DNA of 64,000 bases from Mytilus edulis (Eukaryota; Mollusca; Bivalvia; Mytilida; Mytilidae). The notes beneath the pieces were generated by a model. That model worked only from the letters and a program-made list of their open reading frames with translations. It was not told where the DNA came from and ran no database searches. A program made the position numbers and the translations under genes. The stretch covers positions 40,085,373 through 40,149,372 of the forward strand of contig NC_092350.1 of NCBI RefSeq assembly GCF_963676685.1, written 5' to 3'. Shown piece by piece: positions 23,915 to 34,567 of the stretch (position 1 is its first letter; every line of letters starts with the position of its first letter).

Positions 23915-25320
23915 TACGACTGCAAAGAAAAAATGGAATCGTATAATGGTAACGTAACGGTACCCAAATTGCACCTATTTAGCAAAAATAGCAGCGGAAA
24001 TCTTACAAGATCTCCTAGAGACTAAACAATTTGTATTTTTATGATTTGATACTATACATGTCTTTCAAAATAGGTAAATATATTTAGATATACACAAAAC
24101 GTTCACAGTATTTATCAACAGATGAAGTGTTTACTGAAAAAGCAAAATGTACTGAAACGTCGCTATGCGACGTCATCAAAACGTCATCTTTTTAAAATTA
24201 GCAAATACAATATGTTTCAAGTATTCATTTCTTAAAAAAAGAAGAGTAAGCATGGACAAATATCCAATTGTTCAAAATATTTGAAAAAAATAAACTAACG
24301 CTCTGTAATATTCGACTTTTGATGATGCGAATTTAAGCATGGATGCAATTTGGGTACTCCTCATTACAGAATGATTGATGGTTTGGAGGTTAGTTCAGAC
24401 CAATTTTTCTATGATTCCATATGAATTGAAAATCAAATTGGTGTACCTATATAGTAAAGAAGGATACAGCTACAAAATAAACACAAAATGGAAACTTTTG
24501 TCTTAATCATAAAAAATCGTAGTTGAAAAAACTGTCAAAATAGGTGCAATTTGGGTACCGTCACGTTATGTTGTCATCCATGTGGTCGTCTAAAGACACA
24601 TTGGTTTCCAGACAATAACTTGAGTTTAAGTGAATGGATCTCTATGAAACTTTTTAAGAAGGTTTAATACAAGAAAAGGAAGATTGGGATTGATTTTCGG
24701 GTTGATGGTCCTAACCGCTTAGGAATCAGGGGCCCAAAAGGGCCCAAAACAAGCATTTTTCTAGTTTCAGGATAATAACTTGTGTAAAAGTATTTCGATT
24801 GATCTGAAATTGTACCTCAATGCTTAATACCACAAGTAGAAGGTTTGGATTCATGGTAGGGGTTAAGGGGTCAACAGTTTTAGAATTAAGGGCTAAAAAG
24901 AGGCAAAATACAAGCATTTTTCTAGTTTTCAGACAATAACTTGTGTGTAAGTGTGTGGATCTCTCTGAGCTTGTACCACAAGGTTTCATATAACAAATGG
25001 AAGGCTGGGAATGAGTGTTTGGGTTTTTGCTCCAAGGGGGCATTCAAAAAGTGGGGAGGGGGGTCCCAATATTTTTAAAGGGATTCATATTTTTACAAAT
25101 TTTGAATTTTTGAAAAGCTTCAAGACAAATCTTCGATTGCACATTAATGGGCAATAGATTTGTAAGATCCTTGATTTATTTTGTGTCAGAAACCTATATT
25201 ATGTCAAATATCACAATCCAAATTTAGACAGTATTAAGCTTAAATATTGTGTCCAAATTTGCCCCAATTAAGGGGTCGTATTAGGCTGCACTCAAGTGAA
25301 GCATTTTATTATGATTGATC
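23915..25320 (-). mobile_element. Family R repeat interrupted by a TA MITE
   Basis: Left end TTTTTATACGACTGC...CGTATAATGG, then the 619-bp MITE at 23950-24568, then TGTTGTCATCCATG and lines such as AGACACATTGGTTTCCAG and AGACAATAACTTG. The uninterrupted order is preserved in the opposite-strand copy at 38190-39155. ORFs here are repeat translations. Confidence 0.75.
23950..24568. mobile_element. TA-flanked inverted-repeat MITE, copy 2
   Basis: Ends TAACGTAACGGTACCCAAAT and the inverse ATTTGGGTACCGTCACGTTA. The interior is close to copy 1 (807-1441), including AGCAAAATGTACTGAAACGT and the GACGTCATC sites. It is inserted in a family R repeat; the unoccupied sequence near 39105-39120 has one TA at the junction, so the TA is duplicated. 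Confidence 0.88.
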
Positions 25321-25905
25321 TGTTTTTCTTACACTGTATGCAATAGGTTTACTTTATTTGGTGTATGGAATGGTTGTAATGTGTACATGTCTAGCTGGCA
25401 GGTGTCCCTATAAACCTTGATCTCATTTTCATGGTTCAATGGTCAAAGTAAAGTTTTTTGAATTTTGGTCTTTTTTTCTAATACTATATGCAATAGGTCA
25501 ACTATATTTGGTGTATGGAAATATTTTATTATTTACATATGTCAGTCTTGCAGGTTTTATTTGACCTTGACCTCATCAACAGTTTATTACTCAGTGTTAA
25601 GTTTTTGTGTTTTGGTCTGTTTTTTTTCTAAAACTATAAGCAATAGGTCAACTATTTGTTGTATCATATGGAAGGATTGTATGATGTACATGTTTGCCTG
25701 GCATGGTTCATCTGACATTGGCCTCATTTTCATGGTTCATTGGTCAATTTTTAGTTTTCATGGTTAAGACTGTTTCTTAGAAACTATAAGCTATAGGTCA
25801 ACTATATTTAGTGTATTGAATGATTATAAAGTGTACATGTATTTCTTGTTCTGTTTATATGACATTGACCTCATTTTCTTTGATCATGTTAATTGTTATA
25901 TTTAG
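25315..25905 (+). repeat. Tandem ~150-bp repeat array, four units
   Basis: Four units share TGCAATAGGTCAACTATATT, GGTGTATGGAA, GTGTACATGT and TTGACCTCATTTTCATGG. Each is about 130-155 bp. They are diverged, and the open frame at 25465-25767 is a by-product. Confidence 0.7.
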
Positions 25906-25939
25906 ACAACAGTCGAAGGTTACCAATGGATCTTCAATG

Positions 25940-26140
25940 GTGGGGGGGGGGGGGGGGGGGGGCAAGGGGTTTAACTGTTATGCTGTTATGGGTCATTTTA
26001 ATTCTTTGTTATCTGTTATTCTGAAAATATATTTACTGTTAACTGTTATTGTCTTATTCTTTGTTATCTGTTATAGGACTATTATCTATTTTGTTATCTG
26101 TTATTGTGAGAATCTATTTGCTGTTAACTGTTATTGAAAA
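25940..26140 (+). repeat. Poly-G tract followed by (TTGTTATCTGTTAT)-type minisatellite
   Basis: A run of over 20 G at 25940-25962 is followed by reiterated CTTTGTTATCTGTTAT and GTTAACTGTTATTG blocks to 26135. The G run could form a quadruplex. No gene. Confidence 0.65.
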
Positions 26141-26564
26141 TTGGAATGTTAGCATTTTGATAGCCAATCTTCCGTCGAAATTGAAGATAATTGAAAATTG
26201 TGATTTGAATGGATAATAGTCTCATTGGCACGCTTACCGCATCTTTTAACAATGTATATCTATTGGGGTCTTTCTACTGGTAATATCGGGTGGACCTGTA
26301 TTTGCAGAAAAATTTCGGTAACATACATCACATAAACATATAAAATCAATTGGACCCAGGACCATTCCAGTATATATTATTATTATCCTTTGTAATAAAT
26401 TCCATTGTCTGTGAACATGTAGCAGTTTGTACAAATTATAATTCGCTTATTACTTGTACAATAACTTATAGTATGGATTTTGTTATATAAAAGGCATTGG
26501 TACTCCCTATAGATTTTTTTATTCAATGACCACATAATAATCTTTATGTTGTACTATTGTCCCT

Positions 26565-26745
26565 GATTTGGGGAGGATTGGACACCAACTAGCATGCTAA
26601 AGTTGATACAGTCACATTCTGTATGTGCCTATTTCCAAGTCATGAGCCTGGATTCAGTGGTTGTAGTTTGTTACTGTGTTACTAAGTTTCTCGTTCACTA
26701 TTTTGTGGATAAATTAGGCAGTTAGTTTTCTCCTTTGAATTGTTT
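26565..26745 (+). repeat. Dispersed repeat family U, partial copy
   Basis: GGGGAGGATTGGACACCAAC, GTGCCTATTTCCAAGTCATG-AGCCTG and TTCAGTGGTTGTAGTTTG match the copies at 32130 and 57530. Confidence 0.55.
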
Positions 26746-28260
26746 TACATTACTAAGTGGTGTGGGTTTGAATCATGGCTTTGGGAATTATACAACATCT
26801 TTTTCTTTTAGCATTTATATTATAAGTGCTACTCCCTCTCTTTTCATTTACATGAAAGAGAATCCTGATCACCATATTTTTAAAAGCTTTTTAGCTGCTT
26901 CACATGGCGAAAATTGAAGCTCAGAAACCATTGATGCAAATACAGATGTGTCTTCAGTTTAATTTGTACTTAATATCCAGGTTTTACTGGATGTTGCTTC
27001 ACAGAAACGGAAAGATCACAATGAGAAAAATGTAATTTCTTTTTGTTGTAAAATTTAGTTCTCAACCGACTCTCACAGTTGATAAGAAAAGACGTCACAG
27101 TACCTGTGGAATTTTCTGTTTCCAGTTAACTTTCACAGATATCATCAACATAGTCATCAAACAATGAATTGTTTAGAGAAAGGACTTCATCTACATAGAG
27201 GCATATTATTTTAAAAACACAACAATTGACCAATTGATTAAGTGCAAGAAAGTACAAACACTGTTTCTGTTCAATATCATTTCCCCCTAATATACCTTGT
27301 AAAGGTTATAATAAAAACATACTGCACAAACAAAAATCATATGACAGTGAAAATGTTTTTTACTCATATCAAAATTTCAGTATAGTATTCCTTTGTTGTG
27401 TTTCCCAGTGGCGGATCTAGAAATTTTCATAGTCACGCTCCAGTGATTTCCTATGATAAGCAACCATTTTTTCCCCACACAGTTACTTGTATATAAATGA
27501 TGTAAATATTCAATCAGTTCGTAAAAATACTGTGAAATCCTAACATAAGTACTGTTACATCGGAAATGAAATGAAAAATTCGTGATTTTTTGAAAGACCC
27601 CAATGAGTATCATCACGAATGATGCTACTATTAGAAAGAACAAAAATTATAATAATATTATTCATAACAAAAGAAGAAAGGTCAGTCTAAACAACGAGGA
27701 AATGAAGAAAAAAAACCTAGACAAAACAACAAATTTAGTCCAAGAAAAACTTTATAACATGTATAAGGCGTAGTACTTTTTTGCAATCACATAAACCACG
27801 AAAAGATATTTGATCATCGTTGGTATAAATAAGACCAGATAGCATATGCTACATTCAGTATTGCTATCTAAGGTATGAATATTTACTGCATAATAGTTCC
27901 AGGTCGAACATGCATGTTGCTGGGAGAGCCTATAAGATACGTATTCCTTTAAGTTTTTTAGATTCCAAATATCGGTTAGTGTCCCTAATTGATTTTTAAA
28001 AGTATCTCCAATTGATTTAAAAAAGAATCTTTGCCACCATCATCGTATCCAATGGTTACCAGTCAACAAAACATATATATAGTTTATATTATTTAAAAAC
28101 GTTCGTGTGTAACACAGGTGAATAAGGAATATATTTCAATCCATGTATACTGTTCAGAGTTTATAATATTTGGAGTTGAACTTCCGTGTTTATTCTGTGT
28201 TTTATTTAATACAGGAACTTCTAAATTTTCCATGGCTGATTTGAGATTAAGTTAAAATGT
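26746..28260. other. Intergenic AT-rich stretch, no gene found
   Basis: Holds a CAGTGGCGGATCTAGAAATT MITE half at 27405-27480 (with ACGCTCCAGTGATTTCC, shared with 6230 and 19100), an unassigned AT-rich remainder, and a short hairpin GATAGCATA...TATTGCTATC near 27838-27870. No exon-like ORF with splice sites was seen. Confidence 0.4.
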
Positions 28261-28261
28261 A

Positions 28262-28302
28262 CATAGATTCAAACTGTTTAAGCTAAAAATAATAGTCTAC
28301 AG
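28262..28302 (+). other. Possible 5' non-coding exon of the TRIM-like gene (donor side)
   Basis: TAGTCTACAG-GTAAGGTCC is a strong donor at 28303. It lies about 1.2 kb upstream of a clear acceptor (ATCTTTTCAG, ending 29474) that is 8 nt before the TRIM start codon. The exon start is not defined; this is a candidate only. Confidence 0.3.
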
Positions 28303-28383
28303 GTAAGGTCCTTTGCGTATTATATTTATTTATTTAATGTTTTGTGTGGCTAAATAATACTCTATATATATACACATATATAC

Positions 28384-28700
28384 TTGGTACAGGCATTTTC
28401 TTATGTAGAAAATAATAAATTTGGTTTATAGCTAGATCTCTCACTTGTATTACAGTCGCATCAAATTACATTATATTGACAACGATGTGTGAACAAAACA
28501 AACAGACGGTAAAAATGTCAAAACTAGGGATACAGCAGTCAACATCGTGTTATCATCTTAATCACTATAAATACAAACACATATGATACCAAGAAGCATA
28601 AAAAGGCATATAGACAAAGCACATTAGCAAAAATTAAAAACAAGAATACAAAAATTTACAATAGCACAAGTAAACAATTACTGGATGTATAAGTATAGAG
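28384..28700 (+). repeat. Dispersed mussel repeat (CTTGGTACAGGCATTTTCTT start)
   Basis: Contains CTTGGTACAGGCATTTTCTT, CTCTCACTTGTATTACAGTC and GACAACGATGTGTGAACAAA, lines I recognise from Mytilus genome repeats. Non-coding, and it lies in the putative 5' intron of the TRIM-like gene. Confidence 0.5.
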
Positions 28701-28741
28701 CCACGTCATAAACACAAAAGGGCAGAGAGATAATCACATTA

Positions 28742-29155
28742 GGTGGCACGGTAGTATTTGCATTCCAGAATTTAGGTTGCTTACTTAGGTAAATGTATCT
28801 AAACAGTGTGATTGGACAAAACATACAGCATCAACTGAACATACTTTCCCAAACTGAGGGACGAATCAGGTGTAGAAAAATATGAAATAATTTTACATAC
28901 AGATGAAAATGAATTTTTGAGATTTTTTAAAAATTTTGTATTCACTGCACCATAAAAGTACTAGTGGCCTTAGGTTTTTAAAAATAGCAAAAAAGTAAAC
29001 GGTCATGATACATATTCAAATTAATTTCTGAATAGTAAAATGAAAGTACTTTAGTAAACTGTGAATGTAGAATTTTTTGCAGTGTTAGAAAGTGGTGATA
29101 ATTCTAAAAAGGCTATCATTGTCCCTTATGGGCCAGGAAATACTACCGTGACACC
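28742..29155. mobile_element. MITE with GGTGGCACGGTAGTATTT ends and ATTA target duplication
   Basis: The left end is GGTGGCACGGTAGTATTT and the right end is its inverse AAATACTACCGTGACACC. Both ends are flanked by ATTA (28738-28741 and 29156-29159). It is 414 bp without ORF. A TTA or TA core within ATTA would fit PIF/Harbinger or mariner; the class is unsettled. Similar GGATGTATAAGTA(T/C)AGAGCC blocks lie outside both ends (28683 and 29203). Confidence 0.8.
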
Positions 29156-29482
29156 ATTAGCAAAAATGAATGAAAATAATCATAGAACAATAACACAATG
29201 ACGGGATGTATAAGTACAGAGCCACGTACGTCATATGTATCAATAAAAGGCCCCGGCTGGTCATGGTTTCAAGAGATAACTTCCAGCCGGCAACGGAAAA
29301 GATTTATCTATAAATTAATTGTTGAAGTGGAAAACGTTCATCGAAGGTACATACAAAGAGGCTCACAATATAAGGATCAACTAACTACTTAGGGGGTTTC
29401 TACTTACCTTATGCTTGAAACATAAAACCTTTTTTTTTTTTAAATATTCATCATTCATTTGAAAATCTTTTCAGAAAACAAA

Positions 29483-31105
29483 ATGGCAACAAGCACTACG
29501 GCATGCGAGGAAGTTCTTGTATCAAACAGCACAGCCTGTGAGGAAGTACTAAGCAGTGATTTAAAAACAATTTCTATCGACCAAAAGGAAATACATTCAA
29601 AAAGTTCTGAAATAAAAGAAACCTGTGATTGTTCCAATCATATGTACAAGTATACATCATTCTGTATAAATCACGACTGTCCACTTTGCAAACAATGTAT
29701 AAAGAAACATACCGAGTGCTGTGATATCATCCCTTTAGAAGATGCTATTTCAAACGTGAAAGGATCCGATGGATTGCAGGTCATTATACAATCACTGCAA
29801 GAGTTGAAAGAAAATTTAAAGGCGATAAAGAGTGAAAAAGAAAAGAACATTCTAGAAATTGCAGAACAGAGAAGAAATTTTGCAGAAGATATTATTGCTA
29901 TACGAAGAAAGATTTTTGATCATCTAGATGTTATAGAAAAACATATGCTTGATGAACTTAAAGAAGCTGAAAGTAATGAAAGTAAAAGAATCAAACAACT
30001 TGTACAAAAAATTGGTCAAAATGTGGCAAACGTAAATGACATGTATACTACTCTTGTTTATATGAAAAAGAATGCCTCAGAATTGCAGACTTTCCTGGAA
30101 ATGAAAAATGCACAAACTCAACTTGCTCAACATGAAGAATTTCTTCAGTCTTTTATTAATATCAACTTAAAGAAAACGTATATTGAGTGTATTATTCAGC
30201 CAGAGTTTCTAAATATAAAAAGTTTAGGCTCGGTAACGGTGCTTTCGAAGTCAAGTAATGTGAAAATTGGTAGAAAGCAACAAAAACAAGCACAAGTGAT
30301 GATGTCACCATCTTTATTGTCAATAAGAAATATACAACAAGAGTTTGTTATCGCTTTTAATATTACCGACATGCTATCGAGTATTTCTGGGGTGTGTGTA
30401 ACTGTGCAAGATGAATACATCATCACTTGCCAGGAGACAAGTGAAATTATGTTACTTCAAAGTGATGGGTCAAAGAAATTTCTAATTTCACTGAAATCGT
30501 TCGGTGCGTTCGATGTAGTGCTTCTCAGTGATACAACTGTCGCTATAACGTCAGGGGGTAAAAAGAAACATGGTATTAGCATCGTAGATATCAGTTTAGG
30601 AAAATCTATCAAGTTTATTAAACTTCCAGGCCAATCATACGGAATAACATCAAATGCAGAATTTTTATTTGTTGCCGTCAAAGGAAAAGGTATTCAGATG
30701 TTGAATAAAGAAACACTTAAGACATTAGAAATCATCCGTTGTGAAATTACTGAGGGGGCATTTATAGATGAATACAATGGTAACATTTACATCACAAACT
30801 CCTCGGAAAATAAAGTATTGTGTTGCGATATGAATGGTGTTGTTAAATGGGTATTCAAAAATGAAGATATTTTGAAAGAACCGTACGGGATAGGAGTTGA
30901 TGGAAGGGGAAATGTATATGTTGCAGGTGGTCGTACCTTAAACGTGGTTGTTTTATCACCAGATGGCGCACAACACAGACAAATAATTACAGAAAAAAGA
31001 CTTCAGATGACATTACCTAGAGCACTTTCGTTCGACAGAACAAGAAAGCGACTTAATTTTGCAAACGAAAAACGTTTATTGTATATTTATAAAATGGAAT
31101 ATTAA
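29483..31105 (+). CDS. TRIM-like protein: B-box, coiled coil, NHL-like beta-propeller, no RING
   Basis: 540 residues in one coding exon. The start chosen is AAACAAAATGG at 29483, just after an acceptor ATCTTTTCAG, so the 5' UTR is probably spliced. Residues about 48-82 are a B-box zinc finger (CSNH, then C at +8, CPLCKQC, then H and C; the last ligand looks like Cys where His is usual). Residues about 100-230 form a coiled coil rich in E/K. Residues about 290-540 have beta-propeller repeats, clearest at PYGIGVDGRGNVYVAGG. An N-terminal TACEEVL is repeated twice. There is no RING, so intrinsic ubiquitin ligase activity is not expected. Bivalves have large expanded sets of such TRIM-like genes, often linked to innate sensing; no specific role can be given. 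The first canonical AATAAA downstream is at 31649-31654, inside a transposon-like block. Confidence 0.85.
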   Translation: MATSTTACEEVLVSNSTACEEVLSSDLKTISIDQKEIHSKSSEIKETCDCSNHMYKYTSFCINHDCPLCKQCIKKHTECCDIIPLEDAISNVKGSDGLQVIIQSLQELKENLKAIKSEKEKNILEIAEQRRNFAEDIIAIRRKIFDHLDVIEKHMLDELKEAESNESKRIKQLVQKIGQNVANVNDMYTTLVYMKKNASELQTFLEMKNAQTQLAQHEEFLQSFININLKKTYIECIIQPEFLNIKSLGSVTVLSKSSNVKIGRKQQKQAQVMMSPSLLSIRNIQQEFVIAFNITDMLSSISGVCVTVQDEYIITCQETSEIMLLQSDGSKKFLISLKSFGAFDVVLLSDTTVAITSGGKKKHGISIVDISLGKSIKFIKLPGQSYGITSNAEFLFVAVKGKGIQMLNKETLKTLEIIRCEITEGAFIDEYNGNIYITNSSENKVLCCDMNGVVKWVFKNEDILKEPYGIGVDGRGNVYVAGGRTLNVVVLSPDGAQHRQIITEKRLQMTLPRALSFDRTRKRLNFANEKRLLYIYKMEY

Positions 31106-32129
31106 AATTCTGATAATTTTTCTGTTCAGTAGTCGGTGTCATCAGTGTTCAGTCTTTTTTATCCATCCATTCATGACTAAATTGAATACAGAATTGTCAA
31201 TCGAAATGTTTTGTAAATTGATTACAGATCTCAATTTATCCATTTAGAAAAAAGAGTTGAGTTTAATTAATCTTGTCGTGACTTTGAAGAAACCATTTTT
31301 ACCAGAATATAAAGTTAAATTAAAATTTAACTGGTGCTTTCATGACACCAGCTGTCAAATAATATACCTTGCGTTTTCAGTCTATGGAAGAAGCGATTCG
31401 ATAAATGCTTTTCTTATATCAACGAGCGATATTGTCTTATATCAACGAGTTGCATTGTGGGAAATTTCAGACGAAAATTAGCATTTGTACGAAGAAAGGC
31501 AGATTTCTCGGTATAAAGTAATGACTCTTTTCTTAAAACAGGGTGACATTTAACATGACAATGTCACATACGTCTGGTGTATAATTTTCATGAGTTATTT
31601 TATGTGATATCAAGCAAGGTGTATTTAAACGAGAAAATTGAATTATTGAATAAATGAAACATAAATGCACGATTTATCATTTGTAGATGTACACATTCTA
31701 TAAATATCATGTAGCAAATTCAGTGGAATGCAATTGAGATGAATTCAATTGTTTGCTACGCCAAAATCACCTATAAGTCAACGATACTGCTATATTTTAA
31801 AATATCAATGCGATATTTGTCTTATATCATGGCCTTGATTTTTTAATATCAAAAATTTATGAATGCGATACTTTTCTAATATAACTGCTATAGTTTTCTA
31901 ATATAGAATTAATACGATGACACGTCACAATGCATGTCAAGAAAACTGCAAACATAATTCACAAACTTAGATTATGACCAGTTCAATGTTTTAGGATCAA
32001 CATCACTAAAATTTCGTAACTGTAACACAATTAACGCTTACATGAACTTATCATTCCGAAAATGTTGCTTGACCCTATTGATAGTTGAAAGTGTTAACAA
32101 CCTGTTCAGTCTATTGTTTTCAATCACAT

Positions 32130-32461
32130 GGTTTAACCAACTAACTAACATGTTTAACCCCGCCACATTATTTATGTATGTGCCTTTCCCAAGTCAGGAG
32201 CCTGTAGTTCAGTGGTTGTCGTTTGGTTATGTGTTACATATTTGTTTTTCGTTCATTTTTCTTTTATATAATAAGGCCGTTATTTTCTCGTTTGAATTGT
32301 TTAACATTGTCTTATCGGGGCCTTTTATAGCTGACTATGCGGTATGGGCTTTGCTCATTGTTAAAGGCCGTACGGCGACCTATAATTGCCTGTCTGCGTT
32401 ATTTTGGTCTCTTGTGGACAGTTGTCTCATTGGCAATCTTACCACATTTTCTTTTTTATAA
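32130..32461 (+). repeat. Dispersed repeat family U, well preserved copy
   Basis: Order of lines: TTTAACCCCGCCACATTATT, CCCAAGTCAGGAGCCTG, TAGTTCAGTGGTTGTCGTTT, CCGTTATTTTCTCG, CTGACTATGCGGTATGGGC, AAGGCCGTACGGCGACCTAT, GTTGTCTCATTGGCAATCTT. The 139-residue open frame across it is a repeat by-product. Confidence 0.75.
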
Positions 32462-32629
32462 TTCTATTTGAAGTGATGATGCAATGGCGGAATTTAAAAG
32501 CGGTTGCAAATACTTCTACCGACCTATTAGATTCTAATTTACTGGTCACACTGCTATAGTCTATACCCACCTTGGTAATATCGAAATAGACAAAAAATAT
32601 CATTACTTAAAAGAAACATTCATTCAAAC

Positions 32630-33379
32630 GGGCGTATGACATTTGCGCCGATTTTGAAAATATTCATTCTTTCATTTGCGCCGATTTAATTTTTTCATTT
32701 GCGCCGATTTTATATTTGCTCCTAATCAGATTTACAGGTAAGTTAATACTTGTACATGTACTATGTACTGAACTATACTATTGGTAAAGTCTGGTTATAA
32801 ATGCTGTTCATTTATGTTAATTTTGATTCATATTGTTCTGAAACTTCATATAGTAACATGATAGACATATTGCACACTGAAACGAGTCGAGGAGTCAATT
32901 CTTTAATCATCGAGGGCCATACATATCGGATGATAAGTGTCCTGAAACACATTTTACTAATGTACCATAAAATCGTGTACAGCCAGAGTCACCACGGATT
33001 CTATTGTCAAAACACAGAACGAGCATAACCATGTGGTAGATGTCCAAAAGACAGCGGGTACAGTCAATGTAAGGTCTGGAGATGTATCTTGTAGGACTCC
33101 TTCCACTACCCGTGGTGAGCAGGGGACAACAGTTATTATACAAGTTATGATTGATAACAAGTGGCTAACTGATGAGGTCTATAATGATAAATGAAAAAGA
33201 ACATGACTTGGATTGAGAGTTCATTCATTGGCACTCGTACCACTTCTTCTAATATCTATATATTCACCTGTAATTTACCTGTAAATAAAAATCGGCGCAA
33301 ATGAAGAAAAAAAATCGGCGCAAATGAAAGAAAAAATCGGCGCAAATGAAATGCAAATCGGCGCAAATGCAAAACGCCG
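32630..33379. mobile_element. 8-bp-TSD transposon with iterated CATTTGCGCCGATTTT termini
   Basis: Flanked by ATTCAAAC on both sides (32622-32629 and 33380-33387). The left end has three CATTTGCGCCGATTT copies (32639, 32672, 32696) and the right end has four inverted copies (AAATCGGCGCAAATG at about 33289, 33312, 33333 and 33354). It is 750 bp with no transposase. The 8-bp duplication and subterminal iterons suggest a non-autonomous hAT-type element. Confidence 0.88.
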
Positions 33380-33929
33380 ATTCAAACAATCCAATCCAAT
33401 ACAGCTCCAAATTACAATGAATATTCAAATGGTAAAATCAATAATCCAAACAAATTAAAATGTACAAATGCTGATGTCCCGCTCTTTGAAGATACCCACT
33501 GAGTAGCCTCAGACTATAAAAACTGGACAACTTCAGATACAACGAAAATCAAAAATCTTGTCAAACAGAAAATATATTTATTATTAACATAGCAAAAGAT
33601 GTTGAGAAGGAAGACAGTTCTTTTTGGATATCAAAGACTTTTCCCCGTTGGTAAATCGATATCTCTATGAACATAATCAGCTCGCCGCGTGGACGCTCTT
33701 TTACATCGCGATGACCGTGAGGGTATTCCGATGTATTGTTGCCACAGAGATTTGACTTTCGTTTTTGGCTAGTAGGGCAACCGATCGTATAAATACGCGA
33801 ACTTTTCTTAGTGCAAAATAACAATAAAAAAATGTTTAGAACACAAATAAATAAGATGTAAATGTCTTTTGACGTTAGAAATGTGTATATTCGTTCATTT
33901 GTTCATTGTGTATTAATTTACGTTTTTTG

Positions 33930-34360
33930 ATTGAGTTAAGTCTGTCAATTGATATTTTATCGTGTGTTTTTCTATGTTGTGATGTTATGCTATTGTTTCA
34001 GAAAAAGGGAGACGGTTTGGATCCATTTAAACGTTTAATCCCGCTGCAAATGTTTGCACCTGTCCAGTCAGGAATCTGATGTACAGTAGTTGTCGTTTGT
34101 TTACGTAATATATACGTGTTTCTCGTTTCTCGTTTTTTTTATATAGATTAGACCGTTGGTTTTCCCGTTTGAATGGTTTTACACTAGTAATTTTGGGGCC
34201 CTTTATAGCTTGTTGTTCGGTGTGAGCCAAGGCTCCGTGTTGAAGGCCGTATATTGACCTATAATCATGGTTTACTTTTTTTTTAAATTGTTATTTGGAT
34301 GGAGAGTTGTCTCATTGGCACTCACACCACATCTTCCTATATCTATATATCTTTTCTATA
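33930..34360 (+). repeat. Dispersed repeat family U, long copy
   Basis: Runs from GATTGAGTTAAGTCTGTCAA through GGATCCATTTAAACG, TTTGCACCTGTCCAGTCAG, CGTTGGTTTTCCCGTTTGAA, GTGAGCCAAGGCTCCGTG and GTTGTCTCATTGGCACTCAC to the usual TATATCT end. No coding signal. Confidence 0.75.
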
Positions 34361-34429
34361 TTCATAAATTTAGATTGTTCAGTTGGAGGACTGGAAAGCA
34401 GTTATTTATAAGTGGAAATGTTAAAGATT

Positions 34430-34567
34430 TATAGATATAAGAAGATGGTGCATGAGTTCGAAAGAGACAACTTTCCATTAAAGTAATAATTTGTTTAAAG
34501 TAAACCATTATAGATCAAAGTAGGTCCTGAAACACGGAGCCTTGGCTCACAGCGAACACCACGCTAT
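34430..34567 (-). repeat. Family U copy, left part, split by the element at 34568-36172
   Basis: Minus-strand family U lines (AGATATAAGAAGATGGTGCA, ACACGGAGCCTTGGCTCACA, GAACACCACGCTAT) stop at 34567 and resume at 36173 with TATATAGGAACAAG and CCAACGGTCTAATT. Confidence 0.7.

Noticed and set aside
25465-25767. 100-residue ORF with repeated YICQS/SNRSTI motifs
   Set aside because: It is a translation of the ~150-bp tandem repeat, which has indels between units.
29459-29482. Upstream extension of the TRIM-like frame to 29459
   Set aside because: It begins with TTG, not ATG, and runs through a clear splice acceptor; the ATG at 29483 has a good context.
32042-32461. 139-residue ORF with hydrophobic stretches as a membrane protein
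   Set aside because: It overlaps a dispersed family U repeat and similar frames recur in other copies.
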